Source of the DNA: Opitutia bacterium | GTDB taxonomy: Bacteria > Verrucomicrobiota > Verrucomicrobiia > Opitutales > Seribacteraceae | Reading direction: 5' to 3' | Assembly (NCBI GenBank): GCA_002692605.1 | Contig: NZLE01000090.1 | Coordinates: 11,039 to 19,567 of the forward strand | Length of the DNA stretch: 8,529 nt | Shown: positions 6,178-8,529 of the stretch, piece after piece | Position numbering within the stretch: position 1 is the stretch's first letter | Layout of the letters: each line of letters starts with the position of its first letter | The notes under the pieces: generated by a model | The model's database searches: none | Told to the model about the DNA's origin: nothing | What the model saw: only the letters and a program-made list of their open reading frames with translations | Program-made: the position numbers and the translations under genes

Positions 6178-7335
6178 TTAGCTCTGGGTTTTAAACGCAT
6201 AAACCTTCCCGTCCTCACATCCGACAATCACTCTTCCGTTCACCACCGCCGGGGTGGATGAAATCGGTTCGCCAATTTCATAGGACACCACCTCCGTCCC
6301 ACTTTTCAAGGAAACCAGGTAAAGCTTCCCATCCATGGAACCAAAAACCACTTTCTCTCCTGACACTACGGGAGAACTATCGATGCGACCTCTTGCGGAG
6401 AAGCGCCAGATGGCATTCCCGCTCACTCGGTCGATACAGTGCAAGCCTTTGTCTCGTCCACCAATCAGGACCGATTTTTCCGTCACCGCGGGGGAAGAAA
6501 AATAGGGGAAACTTTTGGGTTGATAGCTCCAAACCATTTCCGCGGATTCCAAATCGAAAGCCATCACCGCACGATCCATGTTACCAACGTAGCCCACACC
6601 GTCGGCAACTGCAACGGAGGCGGCAATCGGAGCTTCCACCTCAACCGAGCGAACAATCTTTCCGTCTTCCAGGCCAACAACGTAAAGCATGGCATCGCAA
6701 CCTCCGAACACCACGTATTTTCCCTCGTAGATCGTGGGTACGCCATTGACGTAATTCTGGGTCTCGAATTTCCAAAGAGCCTTGCCGGTTTTCAGATCCA
6801 TGCAATGAACGAAATTATCGTAACTCCCAACCACCAAAACCGAATCCTTTGATTGCGGACGAATCGCTTGGTTGGGGGCTCCCATGATTTCTCCATCCGT
6901 TTCATATCGCCAAAGTAATTTTCCGGTCGTGGCTTCCAATGCATATAAGAAACCATCGGTGGAACCCACAAAGACCATGCCCGCTTCGACTAAAGGAGGG
7001 GCTTCGATGGCCATGTCCGTTTTGTACGACCATTTCTCCTTTCCGCTCTTCAAATCAATCGCATGAATCTGACCAGACTCCGCTCCGACGTAGGCCAAAC
7101 CATGAGCGACCACGACCGAGGATTTGAGAAACTCTCCGGTATCGAAGACCCATTGCAAGGACAAGTCCGAGCCCAGCTCACTTCGAGCGATGCCATTCAG
7201 CGCGGGATCTCCACGATGTCTCGGCCATTCGTTGGATTGGGTGGCGGAGGAGAACGCCTTCACCCCACCGAACAGGAACGCAACCGCAAACAACCAAGGA
7301 ATGGAGTTAGGGGACATGGGGTTACTTTCCTTCAT
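6178..7335 (-). CDS. Exported PQQ-like beta-propeller repeat protein
   Basis: The product (385 residues from ATG 7335) starts with a hydrophobic stretch (IPWLFAVAFLFGGV, about residues 12-25) that looks like a signal peptide, then about eight repeats of some 40 residues. Each repeat reads like VYVGSTDGFLYALEATTGKLLW, the signature of PQQ-type (BamB-like) beta-propeller blades. The protein should act outside the cytoplasmic membrane. The enzyme residues of quinoprotein dehydrogenases (disulfide pair, calcium site) are not evident, so a scaffold or binding role is more likely than catalysis. The start is uncertain: the open frame extends to 7485 but would overlap the dehydrogenase gene. ATG 7335 gives a positively charged n-region (Lys2) without a ribosome binding site; ATG 7317 has AAGGAA nine bases upstream but no charge. 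It follows the dehydrogenase by 19 bases and ends 2 bases before the radical SAM gene. Its function in the cluster is not known. Confidence 0.85.
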   Translation of the reverse strand: MKESNPMSPNSIPWLFAVAFLFGGVKAFSSATQSNEWPRHRGDPALNGIARSELGSDLSLQWVFDTGEFLKSSVVVAHGLAYVGAESGQIHAIDLKSGKEKWSYKTDMAIEAPPLVEAGMVFVGSTDGFLYALEATTGKLLWRYETDGEIMGAPNQAIRPQSKDSVLVVGSYDNFVHCMDLKTGKALWKFETQNYVNGVPTIYEGKYVVFGGCDAMLYVVGLEDGKIVRSVEVEAPIAASVAVADGVGYVGNMDRAVMAFDLESAEMVWSYQPKSFPYFSSPAVTEKSVLIGGRDKGLHCIDRVSGNAIWRFSARGRIDSSPVVSGEKVVFGSMDGKLYLVSLKSGTEVVSYEIGEPISSTPAVVNGRVIVGCEDGKVYAFKTQS

Positions 7336-7354
7336 TATACGACGTTTGGCAAGT

Positions 7355-8529
7355 CTAGGCATGCAAAAGACCAGCATAAAGATTCTTGAAGTCCGTCTCA
7401 TGAACGGGTCTTGGATTGAAATTTGCAGTCCATTGGTCGGATGCATCCTTGGCGAGAGAATCCAAATCTTTTTCGGAAAACCCAAGGGCGGAAAGTGAGG
7501 TGGGAAAAGATGCGAGCCGAAGGATTGCCCTGACCCGTTCGATCAGGCAGCTCGAGGCCGACTCATCCTCCTGTTGCGGGTCCGCAAGCTGGGCATTTCG
7601 GGCAAGCTCTGCGTATACCGAACGCGTTTCCTCGTTCATGGCATTGAATTCCATGACTGCAGGCAAAGCCAATCCGACCGCCGTACCATGTACCGTTCCC
7701 AGGCGAGCGGTCAGGGGATTTGCCATCGAGTGAGCCGCACCCAACATACTTCTTTCAATGGCTGCGCCCGCATGAGATGCGCCTAACTGAACGAATCCGC
7801 GAGCTTCCAAGTCATCGGGATTCGATATAACCCGAGGAAGATTTTCCTGAATCAATTCAAAAGCCAATTTGGAGTGGCGCTGGGAAAGCTCGTTTCGCTT
7901 ATTGCAAACGATCGACTCCAAGGCATGGGCCAAGGCATCGACTCCCGTGCAAGCCGTGACTCTCTCTGGTTGGGAGAGAGTGAGTTCCGGATCGAGCACG
8001 GTGAGACATGGCAGGGCTTTTCTGTCTCCGCAGGCCATTTTGCGATGCGTTCGGTCATCGGAAATCAGCGCGAAGGATTGGCATTCACTTCCCGTTCCTG
8101 CAGTTGTGGGAACGGCAACCAATGGCAGCATCGTATGCTTCGCCTTACCAACACCCCAGTAATCCGCCATACTGCCCCCATTGGTGAGAATGAAATTGCA
8201 TCCCTTGGCCGTATCCATGGAGCTTCCGCCACCAAGGCCGACAAGCAATTCAATCTCCGCATGCTTTGCAACTTCAGCGCAAGCCTGCACACTCGAGTCC
8301 GTGGGGTTTTCAATGGATTGATCAAACAAGGTGACCTCTACGCCCGCGGATTCAAGAAGCTTCATGACGCGTTTGGGGTGCCCGGCAGCCGTCAATCCGG
8401 AGTCCGTGACCAATAAAGCGCGTTTACCGAAGGATGGAACCCTAGTTACCAATTGCTCGACACATTTTGAGCCAAAGATTACCTCATGTGCACCCTTGTC
8501 CCCTTCCGCAAAAAATTGATCGTTTGCAA
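7355..8529 (-). CDS. Iron-containing alcohol dehydrogenase (group III), 5' end outside window
   Basis: The reading frame stays open to the right edge, giving 390 visible residues plus a stop; a shorter call starting at TTG 8452 would discard real family sequence (EVIFGSK, visible residues 15-21), so the start lies beyond the window, probably only a few residues away. The NAD(P)-binding loop GGGS is at visible residues 99-102 and TTAGTGSE at 141-148. The metal ligands of the family appear at Asp197, His201, His266 and His280, with the same spacing as in FucO. Asn270 replaces the conserved second histidine of the HxMAH segment (His267 in FucO), which lies near the nicotinamide. These cytoplasmic enzymes interconvert alcohols and aldehydes or ketones. 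As the first visible gene of the run it may act on a pathway aldehyde, but its substrate cannot be read from the sequence; a general metabolic role is equally possible. Confidence 0.92.
   Translation of the reverse strand, partial: ANDQFFAEGDKGAHEVIFGSKCVEQLVTRVPSFGKRALLVTDSGLTAAGHPKRVMKLLESAGVEVTLFDQSIENPTDSSVQACAEVAKHAEIELLVGLGGGSSMDTAKGCNFILTNGGSMADYWGVGKAKHTMLPLVAVPTTAGTGSECQSFALISDDRTHRKMACGDRKALPCLTVLDPELTLSQPERVTACTGVDALAHALESIVCNKRNELSQRHSKLAFELIQENLPRVISNPDDLEARGFVQLGASHAGAAIERSMLGAAHSMANPLTARLGTVHGTAVGLALPAVMEFNAMNEETRSVYAELARNAQLADPQQEDESASSCLIERVRAILRLASFPTSLSALGFSEKDLDSLAKDASDQWTANFNPRPVHETDFKNLYAGLLHA

Noticed and set aside
5606..6181. A 191-residue plus-strand open frame opposite the radical SAM gene
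   Set aside because: It is antisense to the radical SAM core region, including the cysteine motif, and looks like no known family.
7336..7485. Upstream extension of the beta-propeller frame to ATG 7485
   Set aside because: It would overlap the dehydrogenase gene by about 130 bases and would bury the signal peptide 60 or so residues inside the protein.
7355..8452. Dehydrogenase starting at TTG 8452
   Set aside because: The frame continues to the window edge and the extra residues match the start of the family (IFG segment), so the TTG is an internal Leu codon.

Overview
The window is a dense, single-direction stretch of bacterial chromosome. Nine protein-coding genes all lie on the minus strand, so transcription runs from high to low coordinates, and both outermost genes run off the ends. 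No RNA gene, mobile element, CRISPR array or long repeat was seen, and no gap between genes exceeds 86 bases. Base composition is near 50% GC by eye and Shine-Dalgarno sequences are weak or absent before most starts. With the look of several proteins (a GT4 glycosyltransferase, a PQQ-type beta-propeller and a HemN-like radical SAM protein), this suggests a Planctomycetes/Verrucomicrobia-type bacterium, but that is an impression and not a proven placement.

In the order of transcription: (1) an iron-dependent alcohol dehydrogenase whose 5' end is outside the window; (2) an exported PQQ-like beta-propeller protein; (3) a HemN/HemW-like radical SAM enzyme; (4) a chorismate lyase (UbiC)-like protein; (5) a flavin-dependent halogenase-like FAD oxidoreductase; (6) a GT4 glycosyltransferase; (7) a YbgC-like hotdog thioesterase; then an 86-base gap, (8) a small five-helix membrane protein resembling half of a DMT/EamA transporter, and (9) the N-terminal half of a phenylacetate-CoA ligase-like adenylating enzyme. 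Genes 1 to 7 are separated by 19, 2, 3, 52, -4 and 17 bases, and genes 8 and 9 by 18. Genes 1-7, and perhaps all nine, therefore look like one operon.

The most interesting reading is that this is part of an uncharacterised biosynthetic cluster built around an aromatic acid. The UbiC-like protein keeps the residues expected for converting chorismate to 4-hydroxybenzoate. The PaaK-like ligase could activate an aryl acid as its CoA thioester and the hotdog thioesterase could release it. The halogenase-like flavoenzyme, radical SAM enzyme and glycosyltransferase could tailor it, and the alcohol dehydrogenase could reduce an aldehyde. This gene mix partly resembles aryl-polyene, flexirubin or xanthomonadin clusters, but no ketosynthase, acyl carrier protein or prenyltransferase is in the window. 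The product is therefore unknown and the pathway is inference.
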